Shown here piece after piece: positions 15,249 to 23,076 of a DNA stretch of 34,417 bases. Numbering within the stretch: the first letter of the stretch is position 1; every line of letters starts with the position of its first letter. The translations under genes were made by a program, and so were the position numbers. The stretch comes from Prosthecobacter sp. (lineage in GTDB: Bacteria; Verrucomicrobiota; Verrucomicrobiia; Verrucomicrobiales; Verrucomicrobiaceae). The stretch covers positions 1 through 34,417 of the forward strand of contig JAURHS010000021.1 in NCBI GenBank assembly GCA_030833205.1, given 5' to 3'. The notes beneath the pieces are model-generated. The model was given only the letters and a program-made list of their open reading frames with translations. It was not told the DNA's origin and ran no database searches.

Positions 15249-15656
15249 ATGCCTCCTTCTGCCGCCCTGCTTGCCGGACAGGCCTTTCTGGCCAACAACG
15301 CTCTGCGCACAGGGGTGGTGACCACGGCCAGTGGGTTGCAGTATGAGGTGCTTGAGCAGGGCAGCGGACCCAAGCCCAGCCTCAAGGACAGCGTGGTGGT
15401 GCACTACCGCGGCAGTTTGATTGGCGGTGCAGAGTTTGACAGCAGCTATCTTGCAGGGCGTGAGCCTGCGGAGTTTCCGCTCAAGCGCGTGATCAAGGGC
15501 TGGCGCGAGGCGCTGCCGTTGATGGCCGAGGGCTCGCGCTGGCGCTTGTTTATTCCCTCACATCTTGCCTATGGCTCACGCGGCTCCGGCCTTGAGATCG
15601 GCCCTGATGAGGCGCTGATCTTTGAGGTTCACCTGCTCAAGGTCTGGCAGGATTGA
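15249..15656 (+). CDS. FKBP-type peptidyl-prolyl cis-trans isomerase
   Basis: The product has 135 residues. After a short N-terminal helix (about 25 residues) comes a single FKBP domain: TASGLQYEVLEQGSG, VVVHYRGSLIGGAEFDSSY, EFPLKRVIKGWREALPLMAEGSRW, IPSHLAYGSRGSG and ALIFEVHLLKV. The key tyrosine, the FDSS turn, the VIKGW tryptophan and the AYG tyrosine, which line the proline pocket, are all visible. No signal peptide is seen, so a cytoplasmic location is likely. It speeds proline isomerisation during folding; a specific client is not evident. It lies 65 bp after the aldolase gene on the same strand and could be read through from that operon, or be an unrelated housekeeping gene at the border of the catabolic region. 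Confidence 0.93.
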   Translation: MPPSAALLAGQAFLANNALRTGVVTTASGLQYEVLEQGSGPKPSLKDSVVVHYRGSLIGGAEFDSSYLAGREPAEFPLKRVIKGWREALPLMAEGSRWRLFIPSHLAYGSRGSGLEIGPDEALIFEVHLLKVWQD

Positions 15657-15870
15657 GGCGTTCATTTGTCTTGGCAGAGGAGTGGTGAACCTGCGGATGG
15701 GGTCGAGGCCTCGTTGACTCCAGCGATGGCTCCGCTCTCTCACGATGGCCCCGTTGGTTGCCTGGGGCGGAGGGCGGCAGACCTCTTGGATGGGTGGATC
15801 TCGGGGAGGCTCTGGCACTTCGGGGCGCGCGTCCTTGACAGGCAGTTGGGTTTGCGTGGATAAGGAAAGC

Positions 15871-16539
15871 ATGGCGTTGATGTGTTTCATGGCGCCACAT
15901 GCCGCCATGCACGATTCTCCCGCAGCTCCAGAACGCGATTTGACTTGGACGGAGTCGCGCATTCCGCGCCAGCAGCGTTGGCTGGCCATGGGGCAGCGCG
16001 GGCTGGTGGTCTGGCTCACGGGCTTCTCAGGCTCAGGCAAGAGCACGCTGGCGGTGGCCTTGGATAAGGCACTAACTGAGTCGGGGCGGCGTTGCCTCAT
16101 CCTTGACGGCGACAACCTTCGTCAGGGGCTTTGCGAGGATCTCGGCTTTGGTGCTGCCGACCGGGTGGAGAACATTCGCCGCGCGGCGCAGGCGGCGAGG
16201 CTGCTGGCCGAGGCTGGCGTGATTGCCATCTGCGCCCTGATCTCGCCCTTCGCCGCCCAGCGCGAGTTGGCCCGCGCCAGTTGCCAGCGCGCTGGCATTG
16301 GGTTTCTGGAGGTGTTTGTCAATGTGCCGCTGGAAGTCTGCGAGCAGCGCGATCCACGCGGGTTGTACGCCAAGGCGCGGGCGGGGTTGATTGCCGAGTT
16401 TACAGGCATCTCCTCGCCCTACGAGCCGCCGCAGGCCGCCGATGTGGAACTGCGTACGCATGAGCTTTCGCTGGCCCATTGCGTTGAGCAATTGCGCCAG
16501 CGCGTTTGTCTGGAGTCGGCGCTGCCGATGCCGGCCTGA
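15871..16539 (+). CDS. cysC: Adenylylsulfate (APS) kinase
   Basis: A 222-residue APS kinase. It phosphorylates adenylylsulfate to PAPS, the sulfate donor for sulfation and one branch of sulfate assimilation. The Walker A loop GFSGSGKST is at about 51-59; DGDNLRQGL, ENIRRAAQAARLLAEAGV, ISPFAAQRE, VFVNVPLEVCEQRDPRGLY and FTGISSPYEPP are the classical family stretches. I start it at ATG 15871 because AAGGA stands four bases before it. ATG 15907 (MHDSP) is also possible and would give a length closer to the usual 200 residues. The 214 bp between FKBP and this gene hold no credible coding region. No CysD, CysN or PAPS reductase is nearby, so the PAPS could serve sulfation of the surface glycan made by the genes from 19191 on. 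It converges on the next gene with only four bases between the stops. Confidence 0.9.
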   Translation: MALMCFMAPHAAMHDSPAAPERDLTWTESRIPRQQRWLAMGQRGLVVWLTGFSGSGKSTLAVALDKALTESGRRCLILDGDNLRQGLCEDLGFGAADRVENIRRAAQAARLLAEAGVIAICALISPFAAQRELARASCQRAGIGFLEVFVNVPLEVCEQRDPRGLYAKARAGLIAEFTGISSPYEPPQAADVELRTHELSLAHCVEQLRQRVCLESALPMPA

Positions 16540-16543
16540 GTCC

Positions 16544-17191
16544 TCAATGACGGCGCTGCAATTGCAGTTGCAGGTCAAAACCGCCGCCATCCTCCTGGGG
16601 CAGGGGGTCTGCCTGAAGTTTCAGGTTCAGCGAGCCGCTGCCGGCCTGCCCCAATTGGATTTCCGCGGCTGCCCCTGGCCGATTGGTGATGCCGGGGGCG
16701 GCAAGCACATCGGCATTTTTGGCGCTGCGAAGACTCTGTCGCAGGGTGTTGATGGCCTCTGGGTCCAGGGCGCTGAAGTGTTCAAAGTCGAAAAGGTCAG
16801 GCAACAAATCCTCGGCCTGAATGTCGCGGGCTGTCTGGTCACTTAAAGAGACCAGTTGGGTTTGCAGCAGGATGTTGCCATCGGCTTGCAGCGTGGGGGT
16901 GACCAAGGCCATGCCGTTCATGTCTGGTCCCATCTCCCAGTAGCCCATGACGGCGGATTGGCCAGGCTTGAGGCGAATGCGTCCCTTGGCGGTGAGGGCG
17001 AGGCTGCCTGCTGTTGGCTGGGCTTCGTCCTGGCTGGTCGTGGCCGTGGGGCTTGGGGGCAGGCTGCGGGTTGCAGGCCGCGGGTCATTGCCGGCTTCGG
17101 TGGGTGAATTCTTCAACCGCCATGGCCGCCACCAGAGCCAAGCCAGAATCATGAAAGTGGCGAAGAGGGTGAGGGCTTGGCGGTTGGTCAT
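16544..17191 (-). CDS. Membrane-anchored protein with a secretin-like C-terminal motif
   Basis: The product has 215 residues. An N-terminal helix (LTLFATFMILAWLWW, about residues 7-21) anchors or exports the protein; a Pro/Ser/Thr-rich linker follows. The folded part has KGRIRLKPGQSAVMGYWE and TPTLQADGNILLQTQL, then a stretch with the pattern of secretin domains: SAKNADVLAAPGITNRPGAAAEIQLG, here split as SAKNADVLAAPGIT and NRPGAAAEIQLG. In secretins (PilQ, GspD) this pattern marks the beta-lip region, but the rest of a secretin is absent, so it is not a pore by itself. I do not know its function. It is the last gene of the minus-strand set behind KDG kinase (76-bp gap), and a copy of the regulon inverted repeat lies within its coding sequence at 16836-16854. 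Confidence 0.7.
   Translation of the reverse strand: MTNRQALTLFATFMILAWLWWRPWRLKNSPTEAGNDPRPATRSLPPSPTATTSQDEAQPTAGSLALTAKGRIRLKPGQSAVMGYWEMGPDMNGMALVTPTLQADGNILLQTQLVSLSDQTARDIQAEDLLPDLFDFEHFSALDPEAINTLRQSLRSAKNADVLAAPGITNRPGAAAEIQLGQAGSGSLNLKLQADPLPQEDGGGFDLQLQLQRRH
16836..16854. promoter_or_regulatory. Possible intragenic operator e
   Basis: TGGTCAC, spacer TTAAA, GAGACCA, the same 7-5-7 layout as the other operators, with one arm mismatch. It is inside the coding sequence of the secretin-motif protein (encoding part of LVSLSDQ). A site within a gene could block transcription elongation or could be a coincidence of codon use. The match is good enough that I list it, but a role is unproven. 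Confidence 0.4.
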
Positions 17192-17267
17192 TTCACCGAG
17201 CCTACCCCCACAGGGCAGTTGAGGTCGAGATGGAACCGGGGGGTCACGGCGCCAAGTTGTGACAAAA

Positions 17268-18338
17268 TCAGCGCTTCACCCGTCCGCCGTTGTCGCCCTG
17301 CATCAGTGCCAGAACCTCGGCGCGATTGGCCAAGAGATAGTCCCCCTCAAGGCTGTGTGCCAGGCAGCCGGCGGCCGTGGCAAAGGCCACGGCGCGTTGG
17401 GCTTGGTCCAGTTCGGCATCCTGCATGGCCAGAATCAAGGCGGCGCTGAAGGCGTCGCCAGCGCCAAGCCGGTCCACAATCTGGTCGAGATCGTGCAGGG
17501 CAGGCTTGCCGTCGTGAACCGGCGCGAAGTGGCTGCGGCCTGCCTCGCTGTCGTGGAGAAATCCGCCGAAGCGCTGTCGCCCTGCGCCCTGGCTTTCACG
17601 CCGCGTCATGGCAAGCCAACGCAGATTGGGCAACCTGCGGCAACTCTCGCGAGCCAGTGCCTCCAGGTCCTCAGGCCCGTTGCCGGGATTGGCCACCTCA
17701 AGCAGTGTCGCCACATCCTCGGCGCCGCCGATGAGAAGGTGCAGTTGTGGCAGCAGAGGACGCAGAGTTTGCATGGCCAATTCGCGTGGCGTCTGGCCTG
17801 GTTTCCAGCGCCAGAGTTTGCTGCGGTAGTTGATGTCCAAGGCCACCTTGACCCCCAATTGAGCAGCCTGTTGCACGGCCTGCCGGGTGACCTCTGCGGC
17901 CCGTTGTGAAATGGCGGGTGTGATGCCGGAGATCACCAGCCATGAGGCGCCCTTGAAGATGGCCGACCAATCGTAGGCCTCGGCTGGCGTGACGGCCATC
18001 GCGCTGCCCTCGCGGTCGTAGAGGACTTCGGCGGGGCGTTGATTGACGCCATGCTCAAGGAAGTAAAGGCCAAGCCTTCCCTCCTCGGTGCGCAGGACAT
18101 GGCGGGTGTCTACTCCCAGTCCGCGCAGATTGGCAAGGCAGGCATCAGCCAGCGGGTTGCGGGGCAGGGCACTGACAAAGGCGGATTGCCCGCCGAGTTG
18201 CGCAATGGCCACGGCGATGCTGGCCTCCGCTCCGGCGAAGGTCACATCGAGTTTGCCGGGCATGGCTTGAGCGAAGCGCTGGAAACCTGGAGTGGCCAAT
18301 CTGGCCATGATCTCACCGAGGGTGACAACGAGGCTCAT
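17268..18338 (-). CDS. kdgK: PfkB-family sugar kinase, probable 2-keto-3-deoxygluconate kinase
   Basis: A 356-residue ribokinase-fold enzyme. The N-terminal VVTLGEIMARLATP and the GAEASIAVAIAQLGG substrate loop are typical, DINYRSKLW matches the KDG-kinase stretch, and the family signature with the catalytic Asp is DRLGAGDAFSAALI. It would phosphorylate 2-keto-3-deoxygluconate to KDPG with ATP in the cytoplasm. The start overlaps the stop of the KDPG aldolase gene in ATGA (18335-18338), so the two are coupled and together form the lower Entner-Doudoroff branch for uronates or sugar acids. The protein is a little longer than most KdgK (about 310-340 residues) owing to the segment before the signature. 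Fructokinase activity cannot be excluded from sequence alone, but the neighbour favours KDG. Confidence 0.88.
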   Translation of the reverse strand: MSLVVTLGEIMARLATPGFQRFAQAMPGKLDVTFAGAEASIAVAIAQLGGQSAFVSALPRNPLADACLANLRGLGVDTRHVLRTEEGRLGLYFLEHGVNQRPAEVLYDREGSAMAVTPAEAYDWSAIFKGASWLVISGITPAISQRAAEVTRQAVQQAAQLGVKVALDINYRSKLWRWKPGQTPRELAMQTLRPLLPQLHLLIGGAEDVATLLEVANPGNGPEDLEALARESCRRLPNLRWLAMTRRESQGAGRQRFGGFLHDSEAGRSHFAPVHDGKPALHDLDQIVDRLGAGDAFSAALILAMQDAELDQAQRAVAFATAAGCLAHSLEGDYLLANRAEVLALMQGDNGGRVKR

Positions 18339-19003
18339 GGGGCGGGTTGGCGAAGGCTGCGAACGATGGCCGAGGCTTCGGCGGCGAGTTCAGTGATGCC
18401 CGCCCAATCCTGGGCGGCAATTTTGTCCCGCGGGCCAAGCCAGGAACCACCCAGAGCCAGCACACTCGGTTCCGTGAGGTAGGTCGCCGCATTGCCGGCG
18501 TTGAGTCCGCCCAAGGGAATGAAGTGCAGGCCAAGATGAGCAAAGGGCGCGGCGATGCTGCGCAGGTAGGGCAGGCCGCCGCAGGGTTCGCAGGGGAAAA
18601 ACTTCATGACGCGGCAGTCCTGCTCCAAGGCCATCTCAATGTCGGTGGGCGTGCACACTCCCGGGGCAAAGGGAAGCCCGAGTTGTTTCGCTTCGGCAAT
18701 CACGCCGGGGTTGGTGCCAGGGGCCACCCCAAAGGCGGCGCCAGCGTCAAGGACCTGGGCCACCTGCTTGGGGGAGATCACCGTGCCGGCACCGACGATC
18801 ATCTGCGGCACTTCTGCAGCGATGCGTCGAAGGGCTTCCATGGCGCCTGAGGTGCGCAGGGTCAGTTCGATGCTGTTGACTCCACCTGCCAGCAGGGCGC
18901 GGGCCATGGGCACGGCGGTTTTCGGATCGTCCAGGACGAGCACGGCAATGATGCCGCTGTGTTGCAGTTGCTGCTGCAGGGCATGGGGCTGATGAGCGGT
19001 CAT
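18335..19003 (-). CDS. eda: KDPG/KHG aldolase (2-keto-3-deoxy-6-phosphogluconate aldolase)
   Basis: The product has 222 residues. I start it at ATG 19003, which has CAGGAC about nine bases upstream; a TTG at 19024 is also in frame. The class I aldolase marks are all there: Glu46 in SIELTLRT, Thr74 in GAGTVISP, the Pro-Gly turn FAPGVCTP and the Schiff-base lysine Lys134 in VMKFFP. The loop that reads PTGG in Escherichia coli Eda is PLGG here (Thr to Leu), next to the phosphate site. It splits KDPG to pyruvate and glyceraldehyde 3-phosphate, taking the product of the KDG kinase encoded directly downstream. It is the first gene of the minus-strand set and is divergent from the glycan operon at 19191. 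Confidence 0.93.
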   Translation of the reverse strand: MTAHQPHALQQQLQHSGIIAVLVLDDPKTAVPMARALLAGGVNSIELTLRTSGAMEALRRIAAEVPQMIVGAGTVISPKQVAQVLDAGAAFGVAPGTNPGVIAEAKQLGLPFAPGVCTPTDIEMALEQDCRVMKFFPCEPCGGLPYLRSIAAPFAHLGLHFIPLGGLNAGNAATYLTEPSVLALGGSWLGPRDKIAAQDWAGITELAAEASAIVRSLRQPAP

Positions 19004-19069
19004 GGGGCAGTCCTGAGAAGACAAGGGCGCGGGGGCATCGTCAACTCTGGAAAGTGTGGAGTTCCCCGC

Positions 19070-19085
19070 AGAGCCATGGGGCTCT
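19070..19085. promoter_or_regulatory. Small inverted repeat in the divergent promoter region
   Basis: AGAGCC, spacer ATGG, GGCTCT, a six-base perfect inverted repeat in the 187-bp gap between the KDPG aldolase and PseC-like genes. It could be a binding site for a local regulator. It is unlike the TGGTC repeat family. The gap shows no convincing -35/-10 pair. The match is short and may be chance. Confidence 0.25.
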
Positions 19086-19190
19086 CAAGCGCACCTGACG
19101 GGGCCGTCACTTCCGGCTTGCCAGCGGCTTGCGTCTGCCCCAGAGATGGCCGCAGAACCAAGCCCGCAGAGTTTATCCCTGATCTTGCCC

Positions 19191-20366
19191 ATGACCGCTC
19201 CACACCTGCCCTACGGCCGCCAGAGCCTCGATGATGAGGATGTGGCAGCCGTGGTTGAGGTGCTGCGTTCGGATTTTCTGACCCAGGGACCGGCGGTGCC
19301 GCGCTTTGAGGCGGCGCTGAGTCAGTGGTGCGGGGCGCGGCATGGCATCGCCATGGCCAATGGTACGGTTACCCTGCATTTGGCGGCCAAGGCCATGGGT
19401 CTTGGTCACGGCGATCGGCTGTGGACCTCGCCCATCACCTTTGTGGCTTCCGCCAACGCGGGCCGTTATTGTGGCGCGCAGGTGGACTTTGTGGACATTG
19501 ATCCGCAGACCGCGTTGATGTGCCCGCAGCGCCTCGAGGAAAAATTGTTGGCTGCAGAGCAGTCTGGCACCCTGCCCAAGGTGGTGGTGCCGGTGCATTT
19601 TGCCGGTCAGTCCTGTGACATGCCCCGCATTCATGCCCTGGGGCAGCGCTTTGGATTTCGCATTTTGGAGGATGCCGCCCATGCCCTCGGCGGTGAATTT
19701 CAGGGCGAGCGCATCGGCAACTGCCGCTGGTCGGATGCGGCCTCCCACAGCTTCCACCCCGTCAAGATCATCACCAGCGGCGAGGGCGGCATGATCACCA
19801 CGAATGATGACGAGTTGGCCTGGCGCGTGGCCACTCTGCGCACGCACGGCATCACCCGCGACGAAAAGCGCATGCAGGGCGACACTGAGGGGCCTTGGTA
19901 CTACCAGCAATTGGAGCTTGGAGTCAATGCCCGCATGTGTGACCTGCAGGCCGCGTTGGGGGCAAGCCAGATGCGCAAATTGGAGCGTTTTGCGCAGCGC
20001 CGCCGCGAGTTGGCCAATCTTTACGACGAGGCGTTGCGCGGTCTGCCGCTTGAGCCTCTCAAGCGCGATGCGCGGGGCATCAGCGGTTGGCACCTTTACA
20101 TGATCCTGCTGCAACCGCAGGCGCTGGAGCGTCACAGCCGTCGCGCCGTGTTTGAGTCGCTGCGCGCGCAGGGCATCGGGGTCAATGTGCATTACATCCC
20201 TGTGCACCTGCAGCCCGATTACCAGCGCCTGGGGTTTGCCGCCGGCATGTTTCCGGCGGCCGAGGATTATTATCGCCGCTGCATCACCCTGCCGCTGTTT
20301 GCGGACATGCGCGATGAGGATGTGTTGCGCGTGCGTGCGGCCCTGGAGCAGGCCTTGACTCTCTAA
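19191..20366 (+). CDS. pseC: PseC-like PLP-dependent nucleotide-sugar aminotransferase (DegT/DnrJ/EryC1 family)
   Basis: The product has 391 residues from ATG 19191. The sequence tracks PseC of Helicobacter: YGRQSLDDEDVAAVVEVLRSDFLTQGP, TSPITFVASANAG, VPVHFAGQSCDM, EDAAHALGGEFQGERIG and SFHPVKIITSGEGGM, with the PLP lysine at about residue 192 (HPVK), then LGVNARMCDLQAALGASQ. PseC adds the 4-amino group to UDP-4-keto-6-deoxy-L-AltNAc-type sugars during pseudaminic acid synthesis. An in-frame extension upstream to 19056 is possible but has no family match. It is the first gene of the plus-strand glycan operon; the 53 bp to the synthase gene contain no other gene. The 4,6-dehydratase that would provide its substrate (PseB) is not in the window. 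Exact sugar: unknown. Confidence 0.9.
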   Translation: MTAPHLPYGRQSLDDEDVAAVVEVLRSDFLTQGPAVPRFEAALSQWCGARHGIAMANGTVTLHLAAKAMGLGHGDRLWTSPITFVASANAGRYCGAQVDFVDIDPQTALMCPQRLEEKLLAAEQSGTLPKVVVPVHFAGQSCDMPRIHALGQRFGFRILEDAAHALGGEFQGERIGNCRWSDAASHSFHPVKIITSGEGGMITTNDDELAWRVATLRTHGITRDEKRMQGDTEGPWYYQQLELGVNARMCDLQAALGASQMRKLERFAQRRRELANLYDEALRGLPLEPLKRDARGISGWHLYMILLQPQALERHSRRAVFESLRAQGIGVNVHYIPVHLQPDYQRLGFAAGMFPAAEDYYRRCITLPLFADMRDEDVLRVRAALEQALTL

Positions 20367-20419
20367 GCGCCGCCCCCTAACCTGAACGCTTCACCACCGC
20401 TCATTGACCCGACCGACTC

Positions 20420-21274
20420 ATGTTCATTGCCGAAGTCTCCAGCAACCACCATCGCAGTCTTGAGCGCTGCCTCGAATTCGTGGATTGCGCCGCCGACATC
20501 GGTTGCTCTTCGGTGAAGTTCCAGTTGTTCCAGATTGATCAGCTCTTTACCGCCGAGGTGCTGGCGGCAAGGCCTGGGCATCGCGCCCGTAGGCAGTGGG
20601 AGTTGCCAGTGGAGTTTCTTGGACCGCTGGCCAATCGCTCACATGAGCGCGGCATCCAGTTTTCCTGCACGCCCTTTTACCTCAAGGCCGTGGAGGAACT
20701 TGAGCCCTTCGTGGACTTTTACAAGATCGCCTCCTACGAGCTGTTGTGGTCTGATCTGCTGGCGCAGTGCGCGCGCACCGGCAAGCCGGTGGTCCTCTCC
20801 ACGGGCATGGCAACCATGCCCGAAATTGGCCATGCCGTTGAGGTGCTCCGCAGCAATGGCTGCCGCGATCTGACACTGCTGCACTGCACCTCGAGCTATC
20901 CCACACCTCCAGAGCAATGCAATCTGGCCGCCATCGAAACGATGCGCCGAGCCTTCGATTGCCCGGTGGGCTGGTCGGATCACAGTGTCAATGTCGGAGT
21001 GATTGCCCGCGCCATCCACCGCTGGGGAGCCAGTGCCGTGGAGTTTCATCTCGACCTCGATGGCAAGGGTGAGGAGTTTGCCGCCGGTCATTGCTGGCTG
21101 CCGGCCCAAATGCGCGACTGCATCGCCGGCGTGCGCGCCGCCCTTGCCGCCGATGGCGATGGAGTCAAGCAGCCCTGCAGCCTGGAGCTTGTCGAGCGCG
21201 ATTGGCGCGCCGACCCCAGCGACGGCCTGCGCCCGACGCTGAAGTTGCGCGGCACCAGCGCCATCGGCGGATGA
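20420..21274 (+). CDS. neuB: NeuB-family nonulosonate synthase without SAF domain (SpsE/PseI-like)
   Basis: The product has 284 residues. It starts MFIAEVSSNHHRSLER, the usual first strand (IAEIGSNH in relatives), and keeps SSVKFQLFQIDQLF, FSCTPFY, YKIASYELLW, KPVVLSTGMATM, LLHCTSSYPTPPE and the metal-site stretches GWSDHSVNVG (His about 188) and EFHLDLDGKG (His about 210). The enzyme condenses phosphoenolpyruvate with an N-acetyl amino sugar to a nine-carbon sugar acid. Classical NeuB/PseI have about 340 residues with a C-terminal antifreeze-like (SAF) domain that completes the active site of the partner subunit. Here it is absent, and the chain ends soon after ERDWRADPSDGLRP. I read this as a distinct subfamily rather than a truncation, since the stop overlaps the next start in ATGA. 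Confidence 0.87.
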   Translation: MFIAEVSSNHHRSLERCLEFVDCAADIGCSSVKFQLFQIDQLFTAEVLAARPGHRARRQWELPVEFLGPLANRSHERGIQFSCTPFYLKAVEELEPFVDFYKIASYELLWSDLLAQCARTGKPVVLSTGMATMPEIGHAVEVLRSNGCRDLTLLHCTSSYPTPPEQCNLAAIETMRRAFDCPVGWSDHSVNVGVIARAIHRWGASAVEFHLDLDGKGEEFAAGHCWLPAQMRDCIAGVRAALAADGDGVKQPCSLELVERDWRADPSDGLRPTLKLRGTSAIGG

Positions 21275-23076
21275 TCCCACGCCTCCGCATGCCCAGGCCA
21301 CGCACCATTGCCATCATCCAAGCGCGCATGGGCTCGCTACGCTTTCCGCGCAAGGTGCTGGCGGATCTGGCCGGTCAGCCTGTGATCTGGCACCTCATCA
21401 CGCGCCTTCGACGCTGCCGCCACCTCGATGAGGTGATGTTGGCCACCTCCGACAGCGCGCAGGATGACGATCTCTGCACCTATGTCGAGGCCTTGGGGGC
21501 GCGTGTGGTGCGAGGCTCGGAGAGCGATGTGTTGCGTCGCCTGCTCAAGGCTGCCGAGGCTGCCGGGGCGGAAGTCATCGTGCGCGTCACCGGCGATGCG
21601 CCGCTGGTGGACCCCGACTCGGTGGACGCGCAGGTCATTGGCCTGTTGCAGGCCGGGGTGGATTTCTGCATCTCCGAGCAGGGGGTGCCCAACCTCAACG
21701 AGGGCTTTGAGGCTTTCACCATGGCGGCGCTGCAAAAGTTGGAGCGCGAGGCGGGCGATGACCCCATCGCCGTGGAGCACACCTGCAGTTACTTCAAAAA
21801 CCATCCCGGCTTCGTCCGCGTGCTGCATTTGCCCGTGCCCCCGGATCTGCAGTTTTCCGGGGCTCGGGTTTCCGTGGACACGCCGGCGGACCTTGAGTTT
21901 TTGAATGCGCTGCACCGCAGGCTGGGCGCGGCGGCCGGACAACTCGATGTGCGCGAGGTCGTGCGGTTGCTTCGGGCCGAACCCCAGTGGACGGAGATCA
22001 ACGCCGCGGTCACCCAGAAAAAGGCGGGCCGCAAGAACCGACAGGCGGTCATTCGCTGCGATGCTTCGCCGCAGGTGGGGCTGGGTCATCTGGTGCGTTG
22101 TCTGGCCTTGGCCGCGACGCTGCGCGATGAGCAGTCCATGGGCATCACCGTCGCCACGCGTGAGGATGCCACTGCCTCGCGTCTGATTGCTGCCGATGGG
22201 CATCGTCACCTCGTTTTGCCGGAGGACAGCGCCAAGGGCTGGGACGCGCTTGAAGAGCACCTGCAGCGGACTCGCAGCGATGTGCTGGTGTTGGATCTGC
22301 GCGATGGCGTTGCGCCTGAGCGCCTGGCCAGTCTGCGTGCGGCCAGTGGCTGCCTGCTGGTGGACATTGACGATCCCGAAGCCAAGCGCCTGGTTTGCGA
22401 TCTGGTCTTTTACCCGCCTGTGCCCCAGGTGAAGCGCATGGATTGGAGCGGCTTTACCGGGCAACTTCACTGCGGCTGGGACTGGATTGTGCTGCGACGG
22501 CAGTTCGCGATGGCGTTTTCGCCTCGGCAGCGATCGTCGGCTGAGTTGCCGCGTCTGCTGGTCACCATGGGCGGCAGCGATCCCGCTGGCATGACGCTGC
22601 AGGCAGTGCGGGCCTTGCGCCTGGTGCCACTGGCCTTTCATGCGGTGATCCTCGCCGGACCTGCCTTTTGCCATCATTCAGAGCTGCGCCAAGAGCTGCG
22701 GCGGGTCGGATACTCCCACGAGGTGGTCAATGGCACTCAGGACATGGCTGCCCTGATGAACTCCTGTGATGCGGCGCTGGCCTGCTTTTCCGTCACCGCC
22801 TATGAGCTGGCCGCCTTGAGCCTGCCTGCGGTGTACCTGTCCCTCAGCGCCGATCACCTCGAATCCTCCACGGCCTTGGTGGAGAAGGGTTTGGCCATCA
22901 GCCTGGGCGTGTGCAGCGAGGTTGACGAAGGACAAATTGCTCGCGCGGTTGAGGAGATTCTTTTGGACAGTGACCGCCGCCCCCGCGAGGTTGCGGCACA
23001 GCAGCGCGTTTGCGACGGCCTCGGTGCCCGGCGCATCGCCGCCCTCATTGCTCAAATTTTGGAACAGAACGCATGA
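21271..23076 (+). CDS. spsF/spsG: SpsF-SpsG fusion: sugar-acid cytidylyltransferase plus PseG-like nucleotide-sugar hydrolase domain
   Basis: The product has 601 residues from ATG 21271, which overlaps the synthase stop (ATGA). Residues of about 10-250 are a cytidylyltransferase of the SpsF group: IIQARMGSLRFPRKVL, TSDSAQDD, RVTGDAPLVDPD and SVDTPADLEFL. From about 261 a second domain begins with IRCDASPQVGLGHLVRCLALA (the PseG-type GxGHxxR motif) and continues with DIDDPEAKRL and VTMGGSDPAGMT (about 433), ending near 600: a GT-B-like SpsG/PseG fold. In Bacillus and Helicobacter the two steps are separate proteins. SpsF would activate the sugar acid with CTP; PseG removes UDP from the bis-acetamido sugar. 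Both halves look intact. The fusion couples the steps before and after the NeuB reaction in one polypeptide. Confidence 0.88.
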   Translation: MIPRLRMPRPRTIAIIQARMGSLRFPRKVLADLAGQPVIWHLITRLRRCRHLDEVMLATSDSAQDDDLCTYVEALGARVVRGSESDVLRRLLKAAEAAGAEVIVRVTGDAPLVDPDSVDAQVIGLLQAGVDFCISEQGVPNLNEGFEAFTMAALQKLEREAGDDPIAVEHTCSYFKNHPGFVRVLHLPVPPDLQFSGARVSVDTPADLEFLNALHRRLGAAAGQLDVREVVRLLRAEPQWTEINAAVTQKKAGRKNRQAVIRCDASPQVGLGHLVRCLALAATLRDEQSMGITVATREDATASRLIAADGHRHLVLPEDSAKGWDALEEHLQRTRSDVLVLDLRDGVAPERLASLRAASGCLLVDIDDPEAKRLVCDLVFYPPVPQVKRMDWSGFTGQLHCGWDWIVLRRQFAMAFSPRQRSSAELPRLLVTMGGSDPAGMTLQAVRALRLVPLAFHAVILAGPAFCHHSELRQELRRVGYSHEVVNGTQDMAALMNSCDAALACFSVTAYELAALSLPAVYLSLSADHLESSTALVEKGLAISLGVCSEVDEGQIARAVEEILLDSDRRPREVAAQQRVCDGLGARRIAALIAQILEQNA

